Assembly: GCA_031290855.1 (NCBI GenBank)
Contig: JAISLM010000066.1
Location: 1-10,187, forward strand
Length of the DNA stretch: 10,187 nt
Direction of reading: 5' to 3'
Origin: Spirochaetaceae bacterium
GTDB lineage: Bacteria > Spirochaetota > Spirochaetia > Treponematales > Breznakiellaceae
Below the pieces are notes generated by a model. The model was given only the letters and a program-made list of their open reading frames with translations, was not told the DNA's origin and did not search any database. Of this stretch, positions 4,408 to 10,187 are shown piece after piece. Numbering within the stretch: position 1 is the first letter of the stretch; every line of letters starts with the position of its first letter. The position numbers were made by a program, and so were the translations under genes.

Positions 4408-5772
4408 ATGATTAAGGCAAACGACTATGTAAAGGGTTTGTACGGCAGCGACTACATAGATTCGTCGTTATACGGCAAACACAATGTCAAGCGCGGGTTG
4501 CGGAACGATAACAATTCTGGCGTGCTTGTCGGGCTTACACGGGTGGGGGAGGTTCACGGGTATATTCTCAGCGAGGACGAACAGCAGCCGGTCGAGGGAA
4601 AGCTGTTCTACCGGGGGATCGATGTCGAGGATATCGTCAATAACGCTTTGTCGGAGGGGCGCTTCGGTTTCGAGGAGGTCGTGTACCTGTTGCTGTTTGG
4701 CGAGCTGCCAAACGCCGACGAACTTGACAAGTTTTCCAGGCTGATAAGCGAGAATCGCAGCCTGCCGCCCGGTTTTGCGGAGGATTCGATTATGAAGGTG
4801 CCTTCGCGGGATATTATGAACAAGCTCGCCAGTTCCGTCCTGACCCTGTATTCCTACGATGACGATCCCGAAAACATCTCCGTCGAAAACGTGCTGCGGC
4901 AGTGCCTCGAACTGATCGCCCGCTTCCCGACCATAGTAGCCTACGCTTACCGCACGAAGCGCCATTACTTCAACAAGGCCAGCCTGATCCTCCATCAACT
5001 TAATCCCGAATACAATACCGCCGAAACCATCCTTTCGCTGATGCGGCGCGACCAGCAGTTTACCCGTTTCGAAGCGGAAATCCTCGACCTTGCCCTGATG
5101 CTTCACGCTGAACACGGCGGCGGCAACAATTCGACGTTTGCCGTCCACCTTGTAACCTCAGCCGAGACGGACACCTACTCCGCCATAAGCGCCGGACTCG
5201 CATCGCTCAAGGGGCGCAGGCACGGCGGTGCAAACTACAAGGTTGTAGGCATGATCGAGGCGATCAAGCGTAACGTCGTCCACTGGGACAGCGAGACCGA
5301 ACTGCGGAACTATCTTGTAAAAGTACTCAGGCGCCAGGCTTACGATAAGTCGGGGATCATTTACGGGCTGGGACACGCGGTTTACACCGTATCCGACCCC
5401 CGCGCCGTGATCCTTCGTGAAAAAGCCGCGATACTGGCCGCCGACAAAAACTGCACGGAGGAGTACGAACTGTACCGGCTGGTTGAAAAGATCGGCCCCG
5501 TCCTGATAAAGGAAATGCGCAGGTCGGAAAAAAACCTCTGCGCCAACGTGGACCTGTACTCCGGTTTAATCTATAAAATGCTCGGTATCACGGAAGAACT
5601 TTACACGCCGATATTCGCCGTAAGCCGCCTGGCCGGCTGGTGCGCCCACCGCCTGGAGGAAATCATAGCCGGCGGCCGCATAATACGCCCCGCCTACAAA
5701 TGCGTCCAGGAACACAGGGCCTATACCAAAATAGGCGACAGAGGCCCGGTCGGGCTGATCTCAAACCCCTGA
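4408..5772 (+). CDS. Citrate synthase
   Basis: Condenses acetyl-CoA and oxaloacetate to citrate in the cytoplasm; 454 residues, full length for the larger bacterial form. The three catalytic residues are visible: H272 in GRRHGGAN, H323 in GLGHAVYTVSDPR and D382 in NVDLYSGLIY. The CoA/substrate region HAEHGGGNNSTF (about 233-244) and the C-terminal RLAGWCAHRLEE with its Arg are also present. The N-terminal stretch of about 35 residues before GVLVGLTRVGEVHGY is typical of this subgroup. No aconitase or isocitrate dehydrogenase gene is near. In an anaerobic spirochaete it would probably feed 2-oxoglutarate and glutamate synthesis rather than a full cycle (inference). A 2-methylcitrate synthase activity cannot be excluded from sequence, but no propionate genes are adjacent. 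It is monocistronic, with palindromes and the IS element upstream and an independent promoter downstream. Confidence 0.95.
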   Translation: MIKANDYVKGLYGSDYIDSSLYGKHNVKRGLRNDNNSGVLVGLTRVGEVHGYILSEDEQQPVEGKLFYRGIDVEDIVNNALSEGRFGFEEVVYLLLFGELPNADELDKFSRLISENRSLPPGFAEDSIMKVPSRDIMNKLASSVLTLYSYDDDPENISVENVLRQCLELIARFPTIVAYAYRTKRHYFNKASLILHQLNPEYNTAETILSLMRRDQQFTRFEAEILDLALMLHAEHGGGNNSTFAVHLVTSAETDTYSAISAGLASLKGRRHGGANYKVVGMIEAIKRNVVHWDSETELRNYLVKVLRRQAYDKSGIIYGLGHAVYTVSDPRAVILREKAAILAADKNCTEEYELYRLVEKIGPVLIKEMRRSEKNLCANVDLYSGLIYKMLGITEELYTPIFAVSRLAGWCAHRLEEIIAGGRIIRPAYKCVQEHRAYTKIGDRGPVGLISNP

Positions 5773-5827
5773 CGCCTGAACCGCCGTCATAGGCACTCCA
5801 ATATGTGACGCTCTCGTAATTTAAGGC

Positions 5828-5856
5828 TTGACAGCGCGGGGAAGCTGTGCTTTAAT
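5828..5856 (+). promoter_or_regulatory. Sigma70-type promoter of the nickel transport operon
   Basis: TTGACA (5828-5833), a 17-nt spacer, then TTTAAT (5851-5856). The -35 box is consensus and the spacing ideal. Transcription would start near 5863, giving a leader of about 110 nt to the GTG at 5977. Confidence 0.75.
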
Positions 5857-5864
5857 AAAACCAT

Positions 5865-5923
5865 CAGCATGAAGCTGTTCCTGCCTGTTCTGTGAAAGAA
5901 CGCCTGAAACGGGGATGAACTCC
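5865..5923 (+). promoter_or_regulatory. Leader with three small hairpins, all with RTGAA loops
   Basis: Three short stem-loops follow one another: CAGC-ATGAA-GCTG (5865-5877), GTTCT-GTGAA-AGAAC (5887-5901) and GGGG-ATGAA-CTCC (5911-5923, one G-U). Each is weak alone, but all have a five-base loop of the form RTGAA. It may be a metal-responsive leader or a protein-binding site. No known riboswitch consensus was recognised. Confidence 0.3.
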
Positions 5924-5976
5924 AATCAAAACGGTCTTCGCTAATGAAGATCTATTTTTTTCTCTGGGAGAAAACC

Positions 5977-6777
5977 GTGAAAAAGACACTGTTTTTTGGA
6001 ATTATTGCAGGCGTTCTGTTTGGAGGAGCGCTGTCGGCTCATGAATTCTTTGTGATTCCTGATGAAGTAAAAGACTACAAAGCGGGCGATACCGTCAAGA
6101 TCAACGCGCTTTCCACCCACTACTTTACCGTGGGCGAGGAAATCGAACCGGTCGAGGTGAACGAGGTGCTGGTCTACAAGAACGGCAGAAAGTCAGGCGG
6201 CGAGCTTCCGCTTACGAAGAACGCCGACAGGGTCTGGTACGAGACAAGCTACAGACTGCCGGACGATACGCCGACCGTGATTGTCGGCAACCGGAAGGGC
6301 GGGTTCTACTGCATATTCACCGACGGCGGCTATGCGGACGGTAAAAGAAGCGAAGTCGCCGCAGCCTCGCCGGACAAAACTGTTTCGACTGCGCGTTACT
6401 TTGCCAAATACTCAAAGCTCTACCTGAACCCCAACGCGAAAGACGAGAGCTTTTCGACGCCGCTTGGGCACGAGTTGGAGATAATCCCCCTGGTCAACCC
6501 GGCAAAGCTGAAGAAAGGCTCAAGGGCGAAGTTCAAGGTACTTTACAAGGGAGAGCCGCTTGCCAACGCGGAAGTGGGCGCGACCTGGGATTACTACAAC
6601 TACAAGACGGAGAACGCCTACGCCCACGTCGATAAGACAGACGATAAGGGCGAGGTGAGCTTCAAGCTGGACAGCAAGGGGCTCTGGATTATAAGGGCCA
6701 GCGATACCCGCCCTTCCGCCTATCCTGACACGGACGAAGACAACATATCAGCGATCACGGTGTTCAGCGTCAAATGA
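5977..6777 (+). CDS. Periplasmic DUF4198 protein, NikK-like component of a nickel ECF transporter
   Basis: Probable soluble periplasmic component that helps a nickel (or cobalt) ECF transporter. The GTG at 5977 is preferred over the ATG at 5944: it has GGGAG at 6 nt and begins a classic signal peptide, VKKTLFFGIIAGVLFGG, cleaved after ALSA. The ATG has no Shine-Dalgarno sequence and would bury the signal peptide. The mature protein then begins with His (HEFFVIP), matching the conserved start of DUF4198 proteins. Two domains follow: a beta-rich N-terminal part (about 22-140) and a C-terminal domain with SFSTPLGHELEIIPLVNP, then KVLYKGEPLANAEV and DDKGEVSFKL, the carboxypeptidase-regulatory-like DUF4198 signature. 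It is first in a four-gene operon and overlaps the next gene by ATGA. The specific metal is inferred from neighbours only. Confidence 0.82.
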   Translation: MKKTLFFGIIAGVLFGGALSAHEFFVIPDEVKDYKAGDTVKINALSTHYFTVGEEIEPVEVNEVLVYKNGRKSGGELPLTKNADRVWYETSYRLPDDTPTVIVGNRKGGFYCIFTDGGYADGKRSEVAAASPDKTVSTARYFAKYSKLYLNPNAKDESFSTPLGHELEIIPLVNPAKLKKGSRAKFKVLYKGEPLANAEVGATWDYYNYKTENAYAHVDKTDDKGEVSFKLDSKGLWIIRASDTRPSAYPDTDEDNISAITVFSVK

Positions 6778-7289
6778 AGACCAACGCTTGCGTGAACCAT
6801 GCCTTCCCGCTGTTCGCTCTGGCGCTTGGGCTGGTTTTTCCCGCCGGAGTCTTCGGGCACGGCGTCGAGATTTACGACGTAAGCGACGAAGACAGACCCG
6901 TCCGGGTCGTGTGCTTCAAATACAGCACGGGCGAGCCTGTCTCGTTTGCCAGAATCAAGGTATTCCCGCCTTCCACAATCGAACGGAATGTGGAAAGCCT
7001 GGTGTCGATAACGGACAGGAACGGTGTCTACTGTTTCATCCCCGACGAGGACGGCGATTGGCGGGTCGATATGGAGGACGGGATGGGACACAAGGGCAGC
7101 ATCACCGTCAACGCTGCCCTCGCGCAAGGCGAAGCGGCCGGGCCGGAAAGCGCCGGAAAGAGCGACGGGCGGGCCCCGGCACTCTTCAACATCGCGCTGG
7201 GACTGAGCCTCCTTGTAAACATCTTCGGCATCTGGTACCTCTTGGGAAAAGGGCGGCGCAAGGCGGAGGAGGACTATGCACATAAGTGA
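6774..7289 (+). CDS. NikL-like membrane-anchored component of a nickel ECF transporter
   Basis: 171 residues. The layout is signal peptide (FPLFALALGLVFPAG, likely cleavage near FG before H29), a short beta-sandwich domain, a Gly/Ala/Ser linker (about 115-135), one C-terminal TM helix (about 137-157, NIALGLSLLVNIFGIWYLL) and a basic cytoplasmic tail. The mature protein would begin HGVEIYDVSD, again with His at the new N-terminus. The domain (GEPVSFARIKVF, then TDRNGVYCFIPDEDGDW) resembles the small extra-cytoplasmic domains that accompany CbiM/NikM, called NikL or CbiN-like in metal ECF systems. It starts with ATG inside the previous stop (ATGA) and ends 14 bp inside the next gene, so the three are translationally coupled. 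The family assignment rests on architecture and position more than on sequence identity. Confidence 0.72.
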   Translation: MKTNACVNHAFPLFALALGLVFPAGVFGHGVEIYDVSDEDRPVRVVCFKYSTGEPVSFARIKVFPPSTIERNVESLVSITDRNGVYCFIPDEDGDWRVDMEDGMGHKGSITVNAALAQGEAAGPESAGKSDGRAPALFNIALGLSLLVNIFGIWYLLGKGRRKAEEDYAHK

Positions 7290-7872
7290 AGGCGTACTCT
7301 CGCCCCCCGTCCTTGCGACGGGCTGGGCGCTTGCGGCGGCCGGCCTCGCGGCGGGCCTTAAGAAGACTCAGACCGAGAGGCTGCCGGAGACGGCGCTCGT
7401 GTCCGCGGCGCTCTTCCTCGCGTCCCTCGTGCATGTGCCGCTCGGCCCGTCCAGCATACACCTGACCCTGCTCGGCCTTGCCGGTATACTGCTCGGCTGG
7501 AGCGCCGTGCCCGCACTCTTCGTCGCGCTGTTGCTGCAAGGCATACTGTTTCAGTTCGGCGGCCTCCTGTCGCTGGGGGTAAACACGGCGGTGATGGGCA
7601 CGGCGGCGCTGGCGGGAAGCGGCGTGTACCGCCTGGCCCTCCCGCTTGCCCGGCCCGGCCTCCGCTTCCTCCCCGCGTTTGCGGCGGGCTTCACCGCCGT
7701 GATAGCGGGCACCGTCCTTGTATGCTTGGCGCTGTTCTTTTCCGACAACGAGCTACGGGCTACCGCGGCCCTCCTGTTTGCGGCCAACCTGCCGCTCGCC
7801 GCCGTTGAGGGCGTGATATCCGCGTTTATCGTGGCCTTTCTCTCGAAAACCGTCCCGCAGTATGTATCTTGA
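7276..7872 (+). CDS. NikM/CbiM-type substrate-binding (S) component of a nickel/cobalt ECF transporter
   Basis: Integral membrane protein of 198 residues that binds the metal ion. It begins MHISEGVLS; in the family, Met1 and His2 at the extracytoplasmic N-terminus coordinate Ni2+/Co2+. Further conserved histidines are H53 (LVHVPLG) and H62 (SSIHLTLLG); the latter probably corresponds to the third ligand. The signature FGGLLSLGVNTAVMG (94-108) is clear. About six TM segments are predicted by eye. It is slightly shorter than typical CbiM (about 220), lacking C-terminal fusions, consistent with separate NikK and NikL partners upstream. GGAGGAGG at 3 nt before the ATG is a strong ribosome-binding site within the previous gene. 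It overlaps the next gene by 11 bp. Nickel is favoured over cobalt because of NikK/NikL, but the metal is not proven. Confidence 0.9.
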   Translation: MHISEGVLSPPVLATGWALAAAGLAAGLKKTQTERLPETALVSAALFLASLVHVPLGPSSIHLTLLGLAGILLGWSAVPALFVALLLQGILFQFGGLLSLGVNTAVMGTAALAGSGVYRLALPLARPGLRFLPAFAAGFTAVIAGTVLVCLALFFSDNELRATAALLFAANLPLAAVEGVISAFIVAFLSKTVPQYVS

Positions 7873-8557
7873 CAGGCTGGAATACAAGAAAGATATCTTG
7901 CGCCCGATAGACGGACGCTGCCGCTTTCTGGCGGCGGCGGTACTTATCGCAGCGGTCGTTTACACGACAAGCGCGGAGGCACTGGCCGCCTGCATAGCCC
8001 TTTGCGCCCTGGCCCTGTCGCGGGAACCGAGGGTAAGCGGCCTCCGCCTCTTGCCGGTAAACATGATGACGGCGGCGCTATGGCTTCCGGCGGCCTTTGG
8101 CTTCGGCGCCGACAGCGCCTTACTGTACACGCTGCGGATCAACGCGGCGGCGCTGGTTTACATGGTCTTCATAGTCCCGATGAGCATCAGCGCGATAGCC
8201 TCGTCAATGACCAGGCTAAAAGTTCCGGGGAAGCTGGTATCGCTTTTCATCCTGAGCTACCGCTACATATTTTTACTGGGCGAGCGGCTCTCCGCCACGC
8301 TTTCGTCGATGCGGCTGCGCAGCCCGGAAACCGGCACGCTCCAACTGTGGCGCTCGTTCGCGGCGGTGTTCGCCGCGACAACCGCGCACGCCGTGTTCCG
8401 CGCCCAAAAAGTATCGATGGCGATGGTTTCGCGCGGCTTTGACGGCGCCTTTCCCTTAACGCTGACATTCAAATGGAGGACACGCGACACCGTGATACTC
8501 TCGCTCTGCCTCTGCGTCTCGGCCCTGTCGCTCTATTTCAGCATCACCAAAGCTTAA
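7862..8557 (+). CDS. CbiQ/NikQ-type T component of the metal ECF transporter
   Basis: The 231-residue membrane coupling subunit that links the S component to the ATPases. Features: about five TM helices; cytoplasmic coupling region with SMTRLKVPGKLVSLF, then SYRYIFLLGERLSATLSSMRLR; and the second coupling helix ending in the family motif AMVSRGFDG (187-195), with R191 and G192 expected to dock with the nucleotide-binding subunits. The start ATG lies within the last codons of nikM (11-bp overlap). In almost all such operons the ATP-binding subunit (NikO/CbiO) is next. Here nothing with a Walker A or ABC signature follows; instead there is a short spacer and an IS3-like remnant. Confidence 0.9.
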   Translation: MYLDRLEYKKDILRPIDGRCRFLAAAVLIAAVVYTTSAEALAACIALCALALSREPRVSGLRLLPVNMMTAALWLPAAFGFGADSALLYTLRINAAALVYMVFIVPMSISAIASSMTRLKVPGKLVSLFILSYRYIFLLGERLSATLSSMRLRSPETGTLQLWRSFAAVFAATTAHAVFRAQKVSMAMVSRGFDGAFPLTLTFKWRTRDTVILSLCLCVSALSLYFSITKA

Positions 8558-8647
8558 CAAGCAATGATTAATGGTTAATTGCGGGTAACGAGACGCGGGA
8601 GGATGCAAAAGCCTGCCTTGTCGAGTCCTGAAACAGGTGACAGCTAT
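8558..8647. other. Short spacer after the nickel operon
   Basis: Ninety bases with A/T-rich direct similarity (AATGATTAATGGTTAATTG) but no convincing terminator hairpin and no gene start. This is where the ATPase gene of the transporter would be expected. Confidence 0.4.
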
Positions 8648-8930
8648 TTATACAAGCCTACGGCGCGTTTTTTCAGGCGTTTCATAGTTACGGGGCAGAT
8701 TAGGCCGCCTGGTGTCGCGGAGGAACAGCGCCCCGTCAACCGCCGCCGGAGTCCTCTTCCTGCTCCGAAACTAAAAGCCAAGACCGTGCTTCTGTTTCAA
8801 TATCCCGTCCAGCCGTTCGGCACGGGCGTTTTCGGGTCTGTCTCCGTCTTGGCCGCTATTTGGTGATCCATGCGATGTCCTTAATCCCCACATTTCCCGG
8901 TTTTTCCCGCGTTAAACACCAAGCCGTACA
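8648..8930 (-). pseudogene. Remnant of an IS3-family transposase (integrase core C-terminus)
   Basis: On the minus strand one frame reads GQDGDRPENARAERLDGILK, then KHGLGF, a stop, and AVDGALFLRDTRRPNLPRNY and ETPEKTRRRLV before the final TAA at 8648-8650. This follows the order of IS3-type integrase ends: the G-D-P-x-E-N-A-x-A-E-R-x-N-G-I-L-K motif with the catalytic Glu, then Y-N-x-x-R-P-H and Y-x-T-P. It has an internal stop near 8769-8771 and probably a frameshift near 8860-8880, where another frame reads NVGIKDIAWI. No start, N-terminal domain or terminal repeats were found. It lies opposite to, and just behind, the nickel operon. Confidence 0.65.
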
Positions 8931-9055
8931 AGCCGGCCTTTGGTCAGCGGATAAGCAGCCGGGTTGTCTAACAAGGCAATTGAAAAGGCCAAGCGATTTT
9001 GTTACGCGGGGTTTTGTCTCAATGCCCCCCGCTCGCCGCGAGGGGCCATTCTTTC
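8931..9055. other. Spacer between the IS3 remnant and the DUF1566 gene
   Basis: No gene recognised on either strand. It may contain further decayed IS3 sequence. It holds the GC hairpin at 9024-9046. Confidence 0.35.
9024..9046 (-). terminator. GC-rich hairpin behind the DUF1566 reading frame
   Basis: GCCCC pairs with GGGGC and CGC with GCG, separated by one C/A mismatch, around TCGCC. It begins 9 nt after the stop codon of the minus-strand frame. No U-run follows, so at most it is a weak terminator or 3' end stabiliser. Confidence 0.3.
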
Positions 9056-9751
9056 CTAGAACTGCCGGATGGCGCGGACAGAGCGCGAGTAATCCTTATA
9101 ATTGCTACTCTGCTCGCCATCTTCGAAATCCTGACGCCACGCTTCATAATTATTGGCCTGTGATGAGGACCAGTACAATTCGCCCTTAAAGCTCCCCAGG
9201 TTTTTCAGCGCCAAATTCCGGTACATCAGGTTTAATTCAGCCTTGCTGGGCAAAAACCAATCCTTATACCCGCCGATTTCAATGTCCACGCACAACATAG
9301 CCGCGCCGATCTCCCCCCCGTTCTCCAGCGCAGCGGCAATAGCTTTGGTATTCTGCTTGCCGGACCCAAGTACCACATCTGTGGTAATGTTCTTCCCACG
9401 CAATCCCCAGACCCTCTTAAACTCAGTCGATGCCGGAGCGGCCTCCAGATACTTCCAGTCGCCGGCCTGGGGGTTGACGTAGAAAATGATGCCGCCGGCG
9501 GGGCCGGTGTCGCCTATCAGGTATTCCCGGTCAAGCTTTGGAGTTGTTTGCGTATATGCAACAGGATAAAAAACAACGCCTCCGGCAGGCCCGTTTTGGC
9601 CGGCCTTGTATTCGCGGTTCGACGGCGCAGGCGCGGTATAGGCGACATCGGTTGAGTAGAAGAGAATTCCTCCAGCGGGGCCTTTGTCGCCGGCTTTGTA
9701 GGAAGGGGATGCGGACGGCGAAGGGAGACGGTGTACGCCGTTGTTTCTGGG
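9056..9751 (-). pseudogene. DUF1566 (C-type-lectin-like) surface protein with three GPAGG repeats, 5' end damaged
   Basis: An open frame of 232 codons ends at the TAG at 9056-9058. The C-terminal 115 residues form an intact DUF1566 domain: ICxxGGYKDWFLPS-like core (IGGYKDWFLPSKAELNLMY), then GELYWSSSQANNYEAWRQDF and the terminal SVRAIRQF. Before it come three 15-residue units, YKAGDKGPAGGILFY, YKAGQNGPAGGVVFY and YLIGDTGPAGGIIFY (9656-9700, 9566-9610, 9479-9523), then WKYLEAAPAS. The frame has no ATG or GTG; the only conventional start is TTG at 9401-9403, which would cut off the repeats. Upstream, beyond the in-frame stop at 9752, a shifted frame encodes EFSPETTAYTVSL, so the gene is frameshifted from a longer surface protein. 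Such proteins are common in termite-gut treponemes (from memory). The domain fold is also used in ligand binding and in some diversity-generating systems. Confidence 0.72.
9479..9700 (-). repeat. Three tandem 45-bp GPAGG-encoding units
   Basis: Units at 9656-9700, 9566-9610 and 9479-9523, spaced 87-90 bp apart and each encoding Y-x-x-G-x-x-G-P-A-G-G-[IV]-x-F-Y. The linkers between them differ (Pro/Thr rich). They are protein-level repeats of the surface protein. Confidence 0.8.
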
Positions 9752-10070
9752 CTAAACTCTTAGTTCATGGATGCTCCTTCGCTTACAGTAATGTGGTTTT
9801 TAGTGTAGCGCCGGCGCTCTGGTCACGATAACGGTGTAGGTCTTGGTGGTGCCGTTTTAGGCGGTCACGATAATGGCAAAAGCGCTATTCACAAGCGGGG
9901 TCCGCTCCCCCGCTTTGTCCCTGCTTATCAGGTTAGGCAGGAATTAAAACGTCAGGCACAAAGCGCACAGCGGTTTGCCGTTGTGGGTTGCGCCGGTGGC
10001 AAAATTCACACGCGGACGCTTCGCGCTGTTTTTTGGCGCTTAGGGTGGGCGGTAGCTACAAAAATGGCAG
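9752..10070 (-). pseudogene. Decayed cadherin-like beta-sandwich region of the same surface protein
   Basis: Translated fragments on the minus strand match the repetitive bacterial cadherin-like beta-sandwich domain (PF12733 type). From 5' to 3' they are NFATGATHNGKPL, then PLVNSAFAIIVTA, a stop, NGTTKTYTVIVTRAP, a stop, and in another frame EFSPETTAYTVSL, which leads towards the DUF1566 part. The order and spacing fit one ancestral gene running from beyond the window end to 9056. Several stops and at least one frameshift make it a pseudogene, unless sequencing errors near the contig end explain them. An AAGGAG followed by ATG-AAC-TAA at 9766-9768 looks like a start but terminates at once. 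Confidence 0.55.
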
Positions 10071-10103
10071 CAGCCGCTTCCGGCGGCCCCTCATTCTAAA
10101 TTT

Positions 10104-10187
10104 GGGGCCCCCCCCCCCGGGGGGGGGGGGGGCGAGGGGGGGGGGGCGGGGGAAAGGGGGGGGGTTTGGGGGGGGGGGGGGGGGGTT
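10104..10187. other. G/C homopolymer low-complexity tail, probably artefact
   Basis: Runs of C followed by long runs of G broken only by single bases and an AAA or TTT. Such a sequence is not seen elsewhere in the window and lies at its very end. It most likely comes from low-quality or two-colour sequencing reads at a contig edge. Confidence 0.85.

Noticed and set aside
4468..5148. 226-codon frame antisense to citrate synthase
   Set aside because: Shadow of a strongly conserved gene; composition and sequence match no family.
5944..5946. ATG as the start of the nikK-like gene
   Set aside because: No Shine-Dalgarno, and it adds residues in front of a normal signal peptide that starts at the GTG at 5977 with GGGAG well placed.
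5857..5976. Cobalamin or NiCo riboswitch in the nickel operon leader
   Set aside because: GGGGATGAACTCC looks slightly like part of a B12 element, but the B12 box and the other conserved blocks are absent; no NiCo consensus could be placed.
6720..7283. 187-codon frame antisense to the nikL-like gene
   Set aside because: Shadow of a gene with signal peptide, TM helix, and overlapping start and stop with its neighbours.

Overview
The window looks like a chromosomal piece from a free-living or gut-associated spirochaete, most like the termite-gut Treponema group. This is inferred from gene content: a KtrB-type potassium channel, an M29 aminopeptidase, a lone citrate synthase, a DUF4198-containing nickel ECF system, a DUF1566 surface protein of a style common in those organisms, and a moderately high G+C with many small palindromes. 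No rRNA or marker gene is present, so the taxonomy is a guess. The last ~85 bases are almost pure G/C homopolymer and look like a sequencing or assembly artefact at a contig end.

Layout. 1-100 (minus): the first codons of a probable Y1/REP-associated tyrosine transposase (RAYT), cut by the window edge. 412-1746 (minus): ktrB, with no ATG/GTG/TTG start, lying in frame directly behind the UAG stop of the upstream gene. 1756-2898 (minus): M29 aminopeptidase. 2935-3985: a 1051-bp IS5-like element with 15-bp inverted repeats and a flanking TA. Its transposase (minus) is broken by a nonsense codon, a central deletion and two related multi-hairpin cassettes. 3996-4350: a pair of direct repeats (126-bp period) carrying GGGGTCTGACCCC, then three strong hairpins. 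4408-5772 (plus): citrate synthase. 5828-5943: a clear sigma70 promoter and a leader with small hairpins. 5977-8557 (plus): four overlapping genes for nickel uptake (NikK-, NikL-, NikM- and NikQ-like), with no ATPase following. 8648-8930 (minus): remnant of an IS3-family transposase. 9056-10070 (minus): decayed surface protein with a cadherin-like domain, three GPAGG repeats and a DUF1566 C-terminus.

How it works together. The intact metabolic parts are peptide breakdown (aminopeptidase) next to K+ uptake (KtrB, whose KtrA partner is not in the window), citrate formation (citrate synthase) and periplasmic capture plus membrane transport of Ni2+ (or Co2+). The rest is a repeat- and transposon-rich landscape in decay. 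The most unusual feature is the hairpin-cassette family: copy A splits the IS5-like transposase. Removing 123 bp (the cassette plus one copy of a flanking ATTT) restores the reading frame, which recalls the Rickettsia palindromic elements. A RAYT gene lies in the same window, but any link between it and the palindromes is only a hypothesis.
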